From: Corallococcus sicarius | GTDB lineage: Bacteria > Myxococcota > Myxococcia > Myxococcales > Myxococcaceae | Direction: 5' to 3' | NCBI RefSeq assembly: GCF_003611735.1 | Contig: NZ_RAWG01000030.1 | Coordinates: 1 to 51,309, forward strand | DNA: 51,309 bases | Part shown: piece by piece, positions 1 to 9,000 of the stretch | Numbering within the stretch: position 1 is the stretch's first letter | How the letters are laid out: each line of letters begins with the position of its first letter | Position numbers and translations under genes: made by a program | Notes under the pieces: generated by a model | The model's input: only the letters and a program-made list of their open reading frames with translations | Database searches by the model: none | What the model was told of the DNA's origin: nothing

Positions 1-55
1 CCTTCTCCACCACCTCGGTCTCCCGGACCCGAGCCTCTTTCACCACCGGATTCAT
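1..55 (-). CDS. 5' end of a hypothetical protein (runs off the left edge)
   Basis: An ATG at 55-53 on the minus strand opens a frame of 18 codons that runs off the window (MNPVVKEARVRETEVVEK). A purine-rich stretch (GCAGGGA) lies a few bases upstream of the ATG, as expected of a ribosome binding site. The peptide is charged and rich in Val, Glu and Arg. Too little is visible to assign a family. The start lies 23 bp outside the left inverted repeat at 78-130, so the gene reads away from that element. Confidence 0.4.
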   Translation of the reverse strand, partial: MNPVVKEARVRETEVVEK

Positions 56-77
56 CGTCCCTGCCTGGGTCGCCCTG

Positions 78-130
78 CACACTAAACTGCTGGGTACGAA
101 CTGTCTCACTCACGTTGGCAGAGAGGGCAG
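78..130 (+). repeat. Left inverted repeat, 53 bp
   Basis: Starts CACACTAAACTGCTGGGTAC and ends GCAGAGAGGGCAG. It pairs with 768-820 with six mismatches, grouped as three pairs of nearby changes. The DUF5953 reading frame is open through the last 45 bases of this repeat, and recognisable family sequence begins at the next base (131). Confidence 0.85.
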
Positions 131-724
131 CGTGACGCGTGGCTCATAGAGAGGATTGAGGATGGCGGATTCCCTATTGTGTGCAACGGGGACGAGAGTT
201 ACCCCGTGACAGTGATGGGAAGGGGAAGATCGGGACTCTTCAGCCCAGGCGCTCAGGCCCAGTTTGAAGTGCATGCAAAGCTGCCACTGGACGAGCCCGT
301 GATCGCGGCAGCGGCGGCTCTCCTTGAGGGCGTGGCAGAGGGGGCGCGCTCGTTCTGGGGCCATGCGTCGCCGAACAGTTATGGTTCAGAAGTCGCGCAG
401 CAGTTTCGTCGCTCGCCTCATGGGCCGGAGCGCTCACCCCGTGGGCTTCCCATGCTCAACCTTCCAGAGAAAATCCCCGCGCCTGAGACTCCCTATTTCC
501 TTGGGTGGCTGAACTACTGGTCTACCGCTGCCGCACGAGCCATCGGGTTCCCGGATCCTGCTCGCGACGCCGAACTGCTCACGCGGGCGTGCCGCACGCC
601 GTCGGGCGGGTGGGTCGTGCAGCTCACGGATTCACCGCTCGATTACGACAACCCTGCCCATCTGGACACGCTCAAGCGGGCCTACGAGCGCTTTCCGAAG
701 ATCGGTGGTCGCTCAGGACAGTGA
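86..724 (+). pseudogene. DUF5953 family protein, 5'-truncated at an inverted repeat
   Basis: The frame is open from 86 (just after a TAA at 83-85) to the TGA at 724. The nearest start codon is the GTG at 179, but family-like sequence (RDAWLIERIEDGG) already begins at 131, directly at the inner end of the left repeat. DUF5953 is a Myxococcales family of unknown function whose members are usually about 250 residues. Here the N-terminal third is missing while the C-terminal half (LGWLNYWSTAAARAIGFPDP, then YERFPKIGGR) looks intact. I read it as a gene cut by the element's end and probably not functional. An expressed shorter product from GTG 179 (181 aa) cannot be excluded. Confidence 0.55.
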
Positions 725-767
725 CCGATCACCTCGGGGCGCGCTGCGACTGTAGGAACGGGATCCA

Positions 768-820
768 CTGCCCTCTCTGCTAGCGTGAGTGAGACTGCTC
801 GTACCCAGCAGTTGCGTGTG
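768..820 (-). repeat. Right inverted repeat, 53 bp
   Basis: The reverse complement starts CACACGCAACTGCTGGGTAC and ends GCAGAGAGGGCAG, matching the left copy at 47 of 53 positions. It lies 44 bp after the DUF5953 stop codon and 24 bp before the 3' end of the next minus-strand gene (845). Confidence 0.85.
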
Positions 821-844
821 CCGGGCGAGGCGCGAGTGGCTGCT

Positions 845-1963
845 TCACCACCTCGCGCCTCCTTCCTGGTGTTTCCACCGGTCGAAGAATCCACGCCGCC
901 GGAGCTGCCGCTTGCGCATTGCCTCGAAGCGCGTCGCGAAGTCCTGGAGTTCGTCCCCGCGCGTCGCGAGCTCCTTCAGTTCGACGGCGAGCGTCACGGC
1001 CTCGTCGTAGGCGCTCGCCGCAACGCGCTTCTCGAGCTTCACCCACGCGGCGTCGACATCACGCCCGAGTTCGTCGAGCCTGCGCTGAAGTCTCTTTCTG
1101 GCTGCGTCCCGAGCCTTCTTCGCCCGAGCGGCCTCCGCCTTCTCTCTCATTCCTTGCTGCGTCTCGGCGAGGGCTTTCAACTCACGAACCGAGCGGCGCG
1201 CGGATGCTCCACCCGGGGCCTTCTCTGCACGGAACGTCCGCAGCAACTCGCCGCCGAGCGCCAGGTCGGGGTCGTCGACCGCGCGCAGCAGCCACTGGTC
1301 CTTCCGTGCGGGTGGAAGGCGCGTGACCCAGCGTCGGAAGGCGTCGTCGCCTGGATTGGGCTCCGCGCTGTCGCGTGCCGCCGCCGCGAGGAGATCGACG
1401 TCGATGCGAAGGAACTCCACCATGGCCTGCTGAGCCGCCGTGAGCGTGGCAAGCCCCGCGGGCACCGGCGGCTCCGGGGCATCGTCGCGGACCTCGCCCG
1501 CCTGGACCGCCAGGAGCCAGGCGAGATAGGCGGAACGCAGGTCGCCGCGCAACAGCTCCGCGCGGAGGGGCGTCAGCGCCGCGAGTAGACCGTGGCCTTC
1601 CTCATCATCCTCGGGCTCTTCGTTCTCGCTGGTGAGGTCCAGCACGACATGCTCGCTGGTCGGCGTGAGACGTGCCGCGTACCGGCCGATGAAGTACCCC
1701 TTCAACACCTTCACGTCGACGCGCGCTTTGGGCAAACGCAGCATCAGCCGGTGCGTGCCCCAGTTCGCGAAGTAGAGATGGGCGTCGAAGTAGCGCGCGA
1801 GGAGCTTCGCTGGGTCGGCCTTGAGGTCGCCCCACTGGTACTCATTCCAGAAGCGGGTCGGTGAAATCTCGGCGCGCGTGGAGATGCCGCGCAGTTCGGC
1901 CATCTGCTTCGGCGTGAGTGGCTGGTCGAGCGCGATGAACTCGTAGCACTGGTACTCGCTCAT
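845..1963 (-). CDS. Conserved hypothetical protein, second gene of a two-gene operon
   Basis: A 372-aa soluble protein. The ATG at 1963 is chosen because GGAGGA lies just upstream and because it overlaps the stop of the preceding gene by 4 nt (ATGA), a sign of translational coupling. The N-terminal 100 residues (YQCYEFIALDQPLTPKQM, then TRAEISPTRFWNEYQWGDLK, then ANWGTHRLMLRLP) recall a conserved bacterial family that, from memory, is often encoded beside SWIM zinc-finger proteins. No catalytic motif is visible. The C-terminal third is a highly charged Ala/Arg/Lys/Glu helix with coiled-coil character. Function is unknown. Confidence 0.75.
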   Translation of the reverse strand: MSEYQCYEFIALDQPLTPKQMAELRGISTRAEISPTRFWNEYQWGDLKADPAKLLARYFDAHLYFANWGTHRLMLRLPKARVDVKVLKGYFIGRYAARLTPTSEHVVLDLTSENEEPEDDEEGHGLLAALTPLRAELLRGDLRSAYLAWLLAVQAGEVRDDAPEPPVPAGLATLTAAQQAMVEFLRIDVDLLAAAARDSAEPNPGDDAFRRWVTRLPPARKDQWLLRAVDDPDLALGGELLRTFRAEKAPGGASARRSVRELKALAETQQGMREKAEAARAKKARDAARKRLQRRLDELGRDVDAAWVKLEKRVAASAYDEAVTLAVELKELATRGDELQDFATRFEAMRKRQLRRRGFFDRWKHQEGGARW

Positions 1964-3696
1964 GTGTCGTCCTCCCCGGTCTCCGTCACGGAACCCGGGG
2001 CCCTTCGCGCCTGCGCCAGCGATGCGCGAAGCGCCTTCTCGAAGGCAGGGAACCGGGCCGTCCGCGCACGAAGCGCTCCGGCCCACGGCGAGGCACTGGA
2101 GGCCCTGCCAGTCCCGTCCTCGAGTTCGACGCAGCAGGCGACGAGCGCGGCGGCATGCCCGTAGTGGCGGCGCCGCTTCTGGCCGAGCACCCCATCGGTT
2201 CGCTTCGTTGCCGCGGCCTTCATCGCCGTGAGCGCCACCGCGCGCTCCTGGACCGTGAGGTGCCTGACGACCTCTGCCCGCTGAAGCGCATCGATGACCG
2301 ACGGGGTCGAAAGCCGCGGTCCTGCGTCCTGCTCCGTGCCGACCTCATCGAGCAGGGCAAACCCGGCGTCGTCCTCCAGGTCCAACGGTTGCTGGAGCAC
2401 CTGCGCGAGTTCCGCACGGACCGAGCCCCTCGGCGCGCCCCCGAGCATCCACGCGAACACCGGGAACAGGAGGTGGCCTGGATGGTCTCCGCTCGACCAG
2501 CCGAGGCCGGGCGCCCGCGCAAGCTGCTGGGCCGCGGAGTCGATGTCTCCAACGAGTACGTGCAGGAACCCGACGAGTCGGGGGGCCTTCGTCGGGCTTG
2601 CCTTCAGTGCGGAGGCCGCACGCTTGCGAATCGTCACGGAGGTCGGTTCTCCGGCGAGCAGCCACCGCAGCAGCCGCGCCACGGATGGCGCGCCGAGCCA
2701 CGCCGCCTCGAGTTTCTTGTTCGCGTCCTTCCGTCCGAGCAGCTGGGCGGCGAGCGCAGCCCCGTCGAGGAAGTTCCCACGCCAGACCCTGGACGTCACA
2801 AGTGCCGCACTGGCCTCGTAGGCCCGGAGCAGCTTTGAGACATCTCCAGCCGCCTTGACCGCGTCGCACCAGGCCTGTGCGGCCTGGGGGTGTTTCGTCG
2901 TGCGCGCGACGCGCTCAAGACCCGCGATGCCGTCCCGGCGTCCGATGGCGGCTCGGAGCCAACGCTCCTTCTCGGACTCCCAAAGCGACGCCGGCTTCGC
3001 GTCCCGCTCGAGGCGGGAAATCCACGCTGACAGGAACGCATCCCTGTCAGGGAGTGTCCCGCCAAGAGCCGCCTGGAGCTCCTCGACAGGATCGCTGAAG
3101 TACGCAAGCCCGGGCACTTCGTCGATTGCAGCCGCGATGGCGTCCGCTCGCGCTGCGACCGGCGTCGTCATGTACACGGCGGCGAGATACCGGATCGTGC
3201 AGTCCTGGAGATCCACGGACAGGACCTCTTCGACCAGCTCATCCTGCCCCAGGTCGATGTCCGCGTTGGCGACGGGGAGCAGCAGTGCCCGGAAGATGGC
3301 GCACGCGGTGGCGTGGTCGCCAGCGCGTGACGCCCTGATTCCCTGTTGCAGAGCGTCGTCGACCTCGGACGGGTCCGCGCACCCGACTCGCTGAGCCGCG
3401 GCGGCGAAGCGCTCCACGTCGACGACTCGCGCGCTCGGTGGGCCTGCGGATCCCTCCCCCGCGCCCGCGGCGGCAACGCGCCGAAGCAGGGCCTCCTCGA
3501 GCTTGCCTCTCGGCCCCTCACCCTGCCATTCAAGGGCCTCCGCGATGACCGCGCGCAGCGCTTCGGCTGGGAGCGTGCTGAGCGCATCGTGGAGGCTCTT
3601 GCCGCGGCCAGCACGGACCGCGTGCCCGCGATATCGGTCGGACCTTCGCATGCGGCCACACTGCCCCAGCCCGCCGGAACCCGACAAGACAGCCAC
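1960..3696 (-). CDS. Conserved hypothetical helical-repeat protein, first gene of the operon
   Basis: Up to 578 aa from a GTG at 3696; an ATG at 3651 (MRRSDRYRGHAV) gives 563 aa and is equally possible, since neither start has a strong ribosome binding site. The protein is Ala/Leu/Arg-rich and appears to be built of helical (TPR- or HEAT-like) repeats. There is no signal peptide or membrane segment. A C-terminal element with a run of basic residues then YGHAAALVACC stands out. It overlaps the next gene by 4 nt, and the pair probably acts together. I do not see the Cys/His pattern of a SWIM zinc finger in it. Function unknown. Confidence 0.7.
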   Translation of the reverse strand: MAVLSGSGGLGQCGRMRRSDRYRGHAVRAGRGKSLHDALSTLPAEALRAVIAEALEWQGEGPRGKLEEALLRRVAAAGAGEGSAGPPSARVVDVERFAAAAQRVGCADPSEVDDALQQGIRASRAGDHATACAIFRALLLPVANADIDLGQDELVEEVLSVDLQDCTIRYLAAVYMTTPVAARADAIAAAIDEVPGLAYFSDPVEELQAALGGTLPDRDAFLSAWISRLERDAKPASLWESEKERWLRAAIGRRDGIAGLERVARTTKHPQAAQAWCDAVKAAGDVSKLLRAYEASAALVTSRVWRGNFLDGAALAAQLLGRKDANKKLEAAWLGAPSVARLLRWLLAGEPTSVTIRKRAASALKASPTKAPRLVGFLHVLVGDIDSAAQQLARAPGLGWSSGDHPGHLLFPVFAWMLGGAPRGSVRAELAQVLQQPLDLEDDAGFALLDEVGTEQDAGPRLSTPSVIDALQRAEVVRHLTVQERAVALTAMKAAATKRTDGVLGQKRRRHYGHAAALVACCVELEDGTGRASSASPWAGALRARTARFPAFEKALRASLAQARRAPGSVTETGEDDT

Positions 3697-3739
3697 CCCC
3701 GGGGCTTCGTCCTGCTTCCCGTTCTGGGGGGCCCATGCG

Positions 3740-3904
3740 ATGAAAACCAGTCAATGCCGCTCCTGTCCCCACCAGAAGCCGAGTCCTCGTGAAGTGGAGG
3801 GCGGCAGCGGATTTTTCTGCATGATTCTTCCGGTCGCGGGCTCTCCAGGGTCCAGGGCACCTGTTCAGCCCCTTCCCGTGGGCTCACCGGAGCGAATGTC
3901 GTGA
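3740..3904 (+). CDS. Possible small CxxC protein (54 aa) coupled to the ADYC gene
   Basis: ATG at 3740 with a G-rich stretch (GGGGGG) about 8 nt upstream. The ORF has 54 codons and ends in TGA at 3902-3904, overlapping the GTG start of the next gene at 3901 by 4 nt (GTGA). The product begins MKTSQCRSCPHQKP and has a third Cys about 20 residues later, resembling half of a zinc ribbon. The C-terminal half is Pro/Ser-rich. No family recognised. Coupling and the CxxCxH motif argue for a real gene; its small size and ordinary composition argue against. Confidence 0.35.
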   Translation: MKTSQCRSCPHQKPSPREVEGGSGFFCMILPVAGSPGSRAPVQPLPVGSPERMS

Positions 3905-4992
3905 ATGCATTGCCGCGCTGTCTGCTGGTCTGCCTGTTCCTGTCCGTCCCCACCCTGGCGGGAGCCACCGCTCCGAAGCCCGCGGTCAAATCCGCGGTGG
4001 GAGAACCCCGGGCCGAGCACTACTCGCGCCGGTGTCAGTCCCAGTCCGCCCAACGCATCGCGCGGCCGCAGGGGACGATGCTGTGGGGCACCCGGCGCAG
4101 CTGGGACTCCGAGAAGCCGACCGACGAGCGCAACAGCGTCCTCGTCTCGGTGGACCTCTCTCCGCTGCGACAGGCGGATGTCGGGGTGAAGGCCCTGCGC
4201 TTCGAAGGCGGGCACCTCGTGGCCTCTCCGCCACCGGACGCCGGAGCGGTCAGCAGCGGCGTCGTCGGCACCGTGCTCCAGGGCACCTCCAGCGACGGCA
4301 AGCCCGTGGAGGTGGCCATCTGCGGCGCGGAGCCCTCGGCCGAGGATGCGAGCATGGTCTTCTATCGCATCGAGGCCTGGAACGCGGTGGCGCACGAGTG
4401 GGAGAACCCCTGCGTCGCGGTGGACCGCGTGCCCGACCCTCGCGCCCTCGCGGTGAGCGGTGTCTGGGATTCCAGCGGGGCCCACGTCGCTGCCCCCGGC
4501 AAGCTCACCTTCGCCTGTGAGAACGGCGCCATCACCAAGTGCATCCAATGGGGCTACAAGCCCTGGACCTCCCGGGATGGACGGCCGCTCGCGGACCTCC
4601 ATCAGGCCTGCACCCGGCTGGCTCGCGCGGACTACTGCGGCAACGGCCGCAATCACACACACCAGGACACCACCATCGACATCTATGATCGCTTCGGCAT
4701 GCTCGAGCGGGCCACCGAGACGTCAGCCGAGTGGGACCTGGCGAAGGCTTCATTCGAAGCGGCGTGGGCGCCGGATGGGGCCACGTGCCTTGCCCGCACG
4801 CGGGACGGCCGCGCGATGGAGACCATCCTCAAGGAGTGCCCCCAGCGCTTCCAGACGGGCGCCGTCGTCGCGCTGGGAGAAGGGGAGCGCTGCACGGTGC
4901 GCCGCGCGGACGTGGAGCCGGGAAGCGCGCTGCTGCGCAACCTGTCCTATGGCGCGCCGAAGGGAGCCGCCTCATCCGCCAGCGCGCCGTAG
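3901..4992 (+). CDS. Secreted ADYC domain-containing protein
   Basis: A 363-aa protein starting at GTG 3901, with GGAGCG about 8 nt upstream. A signal peptide covers roughly residues 1-24 (LLVCLFLSVPTLAGATA). The mature part has many Cys residues and, near residue 243, the ADYCGNG motif that names the ADYC domain, found in myxobacterial and other deltaproteobacterial secreted proteins of unknown function. Paired Cys residues suggest disulfides and a location outside the cytoplasmic membrane. The gene converges on the sigma factor gene ending at 5007. No enzymatic role can be inferred. Confidence 0.8.
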   Translation: MNALPRCLLVCLFLSVPTLAGATAPKPAVKSAVGEPRAEHYSRRCQSQSAQRIARPQGTMLWGTRRSWDSEKPTDERNSVLVSVDLSPLRQADVGVKALRFEGGHLVASPPPDAGAVSSGVVGTVLQGTSSDGKPVEVAICGAEPSAEDASMVFYRIEAWNAVAHEWENPCVAVDRVPDPRALAVSGVWDSSGAHVAAPGKLTFACENGAITKCIQWGYKPWTSRDGRPLADLHQACTRLARADYCGNGRNHTHQDTTIDIYDRFGMLERATETSAEWDLAKASFEAAWAPDGATCLARTRDGRAMETILKECPQRFQTGAVVALGEGERCTVRRADVEPGSALLRNLSYGAPKGAASSASAP

Positions 4993-5006
4993 GACGCCTC
5001 GCGGGG

Positions 5007-5966
5007 TCAGCCGTCCGTGGGCGGCGGCCTGGCCTGCTCCTCCAGGAGCTGGCTGAGCGTCAGGTCGAGCTGGCTGTCGACGAAGGCGAGGAAGCTCTTG
5101 AAGCCCTCCGTGGTGAGCCCCAGCCGCTCCTGCAGGCGGCGCCGGGTCTCCTCGTAGACCTGCTGCTGGGCCCGCTTCAACCAGCGGGAGATGGTGGATT
5201 GATTGACGCGAAAGAGCGGCGCCATCTCGTAGGTGGAGAGCCGATCCGCGAAGTGGAGGCGGAGCAGGTGGCGATCCTCGGCCGAAAGCGTGGCGGTCGC
5301 TTCACGCACCGCCTGACGGAAGTCGGCATGGTGGCGCCGCTTCATCATGTCCAGCTCCGGGTCCAGGCCCTGTCCCGGCAGCGCCTGGATGAGCTCGTCC
5401 GCGCTGTCCTCCGGGCCGAGCTTCTCCGAGGCGCGCAGCTTGTTCGCGGTGCGCCCGGCGATGACGAGCACCCAGTTCATCAGCGCGCCGCGCCCCGTGT
5501 AGTCCGCGATCCGCGGAGCGTGCTCGGGCGTGGCGACCAGGAGCTTCACGCGCACCTTCTGGCGGACGTCGTCGATGACCGTGTCGGCCTGCTTGAGGCC
5601 CCGGAGCTTCTCCGGCAGCCGGGCCAGGTAGGCCCGCTCGAAGGCCTCGTGCGCGGACGCCATGCCCTGGAGACACGCACACGCCAGGTACAGCTCCACC
5701 AGGGACAGGCGGGTGAGGAGCGGCGCGAGGGCCTCGGAGGGACCCGGCGGGGGCAGCCGCTCGGCGACGTGCCGCACGAACAGCGCGGCGGGGAGCGCGA
5801 CGGTGGGCCACCGTGCGCGCGACTCCTCCCAGGCATGGACCAGGAGGGACTCCAGGGCCATGGCCTCCTCCTCCGGGAGGGGTACGGAGCGCACCTTCGT
5901 GTGCGCGAGGAACGTCGCGACCAGCTCGGGCACCTGTTGCATACCCTGGCCCATAGCATGCGCCAT
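5007..5966 (-). CDS. Sigma-70 family RNA polymerase sigma factor (TIGR03001-like, Myxococcales type)
   Basis: About 319 aa. The N-terminal half has a helical region ending in YLARLPEKLRGL and then a region-2-like segment (GRGALMNWVLVIAGRTANKLR) instead of a canonical ECF region 2. The C-terminal half has a region-4 helix-turn-helix (LSTYEMAPLFRVNQSTISRWLKRA) for -35 recognition. This matches the myxobacterial TIGR03001 sigma family. Starts at 5966, 5954 and 5981 are all possible; 5966 has GGGA very close upstream. The gene is divergent from a Ser/Thr kinase gene 40 bp away whose N-terminus looks like an anti-sigma zinc finger, so kinase control of this sigma factor is a fair inference. Confidence 0.8.
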   Translation of the reverse strand: MAHAMGQGMQQVPELVATFLAHTKVRSVPLPEEEAMALESLLVHAWEESRARWPTVALPAALFVRHVAERLPPPGPSEALAPLLTRLSLVELYLACACLQGMASAHEAFERAYLARLPEKLRGLKQADTVIDDVRQKVRVKLLVATPEHAPRIADYTGRGALMNWVLVIAGRTANKLRASEKLGPEDSADELIQALPGQGLDPELDMMKRRHHADFRQAVREATATLSAEDRHLLRLHFADRLSTYEMAPLFRVNQSTISRWLKRAQQQVYEETRRRLQERLGLTTEGFKSFLAFVDSQLDLTLSQLLEEQARPPPTDG

Positions 5967-6006
5967 TCCCAGTCCCCAACGCATGCCATTGAAGGATGTA
6001 CGCCGC

Positions 6007-9000
6007 ATGGCTAGCGTGCGGGCTTCCGACTCCGTGAATCCGCTCCCTTCCTCCTGCCTGACGGACGACGTCCTCGTCGAGTTCCTCGAGGACCGGTTGC
6101 CGGACGCGGCGCTGAGCCAGGTCCACCGGCACGCCGCCGGGTGCGACGCCTGTCGGAGCCTCGTGGCCCTGCTCACGCCCGGCATCCAGCGCTCGGCGGA
6201 GGAGGTCGCGGAGACCCCGGCGCTGGAGGACACCGCTTTGGGGCCGGGACCCTCGTGGATACCGCCGGAGACCTTTGACGCGTTCCGCATCGAGCGGCTG
6301 ATTGGCCGTGGCGGCATGGGCATGGTCTTCCTCGCGCACGACACCTCGCTGGATCGGCGCGTGGCGGTGAAGTTCATGGCCTCCGCGCAGCCCGACGCCC
6401 TCGTCCGGGAGCTCTTCACCACCGAGGCCCGGGCGCTCGCGCGCCTGCAGCACGCCAACATCGTCAACGTGTTCAGCGTGGGCGCGGTGGACGGCCATCC
6501 GTACATCGTCTCCGAGTACGTCGTCGGCGAGAGCCTCGCGGAGCTGCCCCTGCCGGTGCCGTGGCGCCGGGTCCTGTCCCTGGGCGTGGGGCTGGCCCGG
6601 GGGCTCGCGGCGGCGCACCGCCAGGGCGTGCTCCACCGCGACCTCAAGCCCTCCAATGCGCTCGTCACCCGGGAAGGGGAGGTGAAGCTGCTCGACTTCG
6701 GGCTGGCCGAGCGCTTCGACGTGGGCGCGGAGCGGGCCTCCGGCTCGCGGCTCCTCGTCGGCACGCCGCCCTATCTGGCGCCCGAGCTGCTCGCCGGGGG
6801 CCGCGCGACGGTGCGAAGCGACCTGTATGCGCTGGGCCTCATCCTCCACGAGCTGTGCACGGGGCAGGTGCCACGGTCGCGGGAGGCCTTGCCCCGGGCC
6901 GCGCTCGGCGCGGAGGTGGACCCGGACTTCGCCGCCATCATCACGCGCTGCCTCGCGGTGGATCCGCAGGAGCGCTTCGTCTCCGCGGAGGCGCTGTGCG
7001 AGGCATTGGAGCGGCTGGAGCGCTCCTTCGCGCCCGCGCCGCTGGTGGCCGGCAATCCCTATCGTGGACTCGCGCCCTTCGCGGCCGAACACCGTGCGCT
7101 CTTCTTCGGGCGCGAGGCCGACATCCGCGCCGTGCTGGAGCGCCTGCGCACGCGCCCGCTGGTCCTCGTCGCCGGGGACTCCGGGGCCGGCAAGTCGTCG
7201 CTGTGCCGCGCCGGGGTGCTGCCCCGGGTGGCCTCGGGGGCGCTGGACGAAGGCCGTGAGCAGCTCATCGTCACGCTGTGGCCGGGGAGCCGCCCCGTCG
7301 ACGCGCTGGCCGCCGCGCTCGCGCCGCTGCTCGGGCGCAAGGAAGCGGAGCTCGTCGAAGCGCTGGTGGCCACGCCGGCCTGGCTGGGACAGGCGCTGCG
7401 CGAGACGTACTCCCGCGGGCGCGGCCTGTTCCTGTTCATTGACCAGTTGGAGGAGCTGCTCACCCTCGCCGAGCCGGTCCAGGCGGCGCACTTCGCCCGG
7501 CTCCTGGGGGAGCTGGCCCTGCCGTCCTCGGGGGTGCACGTGCTGATGGCGGTGCGCGGGGACTACCTCACGCGCCTGTGCGCGCTCCCGGGCCTGGGGG
7601 ACGAGGCCGAGCGGGCGCTCTACATCCTCCGCCCGCTGTCACCCGAGAGCGTCCGCGAGGCCATCGTCGGTCCCGCGCGCTCCCAGGGTGTGGCCTTCGA
7701 GTCCGACGCGCTGGTGCAGGCACTCGTGGCCTCCACGGCGCACGGCGTGGGCAGTCTTCCGCTGCTCCAGTTCGCGCTCGCGGAGCTGTGGGAGCGGAGA
7801 GATCCCGCACGGGGCCGCATCACGCGGGAGGCGCTGGATGCGATGGGCGGCGTGGCCGGAGCGCTGTCCCGGCATGCCGACGGGGTGCTCGCGCGGCTGA
7901 GCCCCGAGGAGCACGCGGCGGCGCGGCGGCTCCTGCTCCAGCTCGTGACGGGGGAGGGGACGCGCATCGAGCGGGGCGTGGAGGAACTCGCGGAGGCTTC
8001 GGACACCGCGGCGCGCACCGCCCTTCGCGCGCTCGTCGACGGCCGCCTCCTGCACATGCGCACCGAGGGGGGACCGCCGCGCTGCGGGATCGCCCATGAG
8101 TCGCTCATCCGGAGCTGGGGCACGCTGCGCGACTGGCTGGATGACGACATCGGACACCGGGTGCTGCGCAAGCGCGTGGAGGCGGCCGGCGCGGAGTGGG
8201 AGCGGCTGCGGCGTGCCAGCGACGCCCTCTGGGGGCAGCGGCAGCTGGAGGAAGCGCGGCTGCTGGAGCCTTCCACCCTGGGGTCGCGGGAGCACGCCTT
8301 CCTGCGTGCGTCCCACCGGGCCGTGGCCCGCGCGCGCTGGGGCAAGGGGCTCGCGTTGCTGGTCCTCGCGCTCGCGGTCCTCGCCTCCTATGGCGGGCTT
8401 CGTCTGCAGGAGCACCTCGAGGATTCGCGCTTCATCGCCGCCGAAGTCGGCACGGCGCGGGAGGCGCTCATCGCGGGCCGCGCCCTCGCCGAGCAGGCCC
8501 GCGTGGGCCGCGAGGAGGCGATGACGCTGTTCGATGGTCGGACGACGGCCTCCATGAAGCTCGAAGCCCCGCCGGGACCCGCGAACCTTCGTCAGCTCGC
8601 CGAGCGCAGATGGACCGAGGCGCTGGCCCTGCGGGGCCAGGCGGATGCGGCCTACACCCGCGCCAACCGGAGCCTGGAGCGGGGCCTGGATCGCGACCGG
8701 CACCACGGGGACCTGCGCCGGCTCGTCACGGAGGTCCTTCATGAACGCGTCCTCCTCGCCGAGCACTTCCTCCTGCGCGATGAGCGTGACGAGTGGATGC
8801 GGCGACTGACGGAGGAGGTGGAGACCGCGAAGGTGGGCGGCGAGCGGCTGCGCGGCCTGCGGGCACCGGCGCAGCTCGAGGTCGTGACCACGCCTCCTGG
8901 CGCCCAGGTCGAAATCGAGCGCTACACCCAGAAGGAGGGAACGTTCCGCCGGGAGCCCGTTGCCGGGATCGGGCCGTTGGGCCCGACGCCCCTGGCGGGC

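Larger units (their letters stand above)
78..820. mobile_element. 743-bp segment bounded by 53-bp inverted repeats (non-autonomous element or IS remnant)
   Basis: The repeat at 78-130 and the reverse complement of 768-820 match at 47 of 53 positions without gaps, and similarity stops abruptly inside both copies after the shared CAG. The only coding sequence between them is a DUF5953-like ORF lacking its first part; no transposase frame is present. I see no clear target-site duplication outside 78 or 820. The arrangement fits a MITE-like or decayed IS element, or two inverted copies of an interspersed repeat. Only a genome-wide search with the 53-mer would tell these apart. Confidence 0.55.

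Noticed and set aside
95-110. GAACTGTCTCAC in the inverted repeat, which also occurs in 23S rRNA
   Set aside because: Only about 12 bases match and the surrounding sequence is unlike rRNA, so no rRNA fragment is claimed.
5302-7539. A 745-codon minus-strand frame over the kinase
   Set aside because: Antisense to kinase motifs (HRDLKPSN, DFG), no family likeness.
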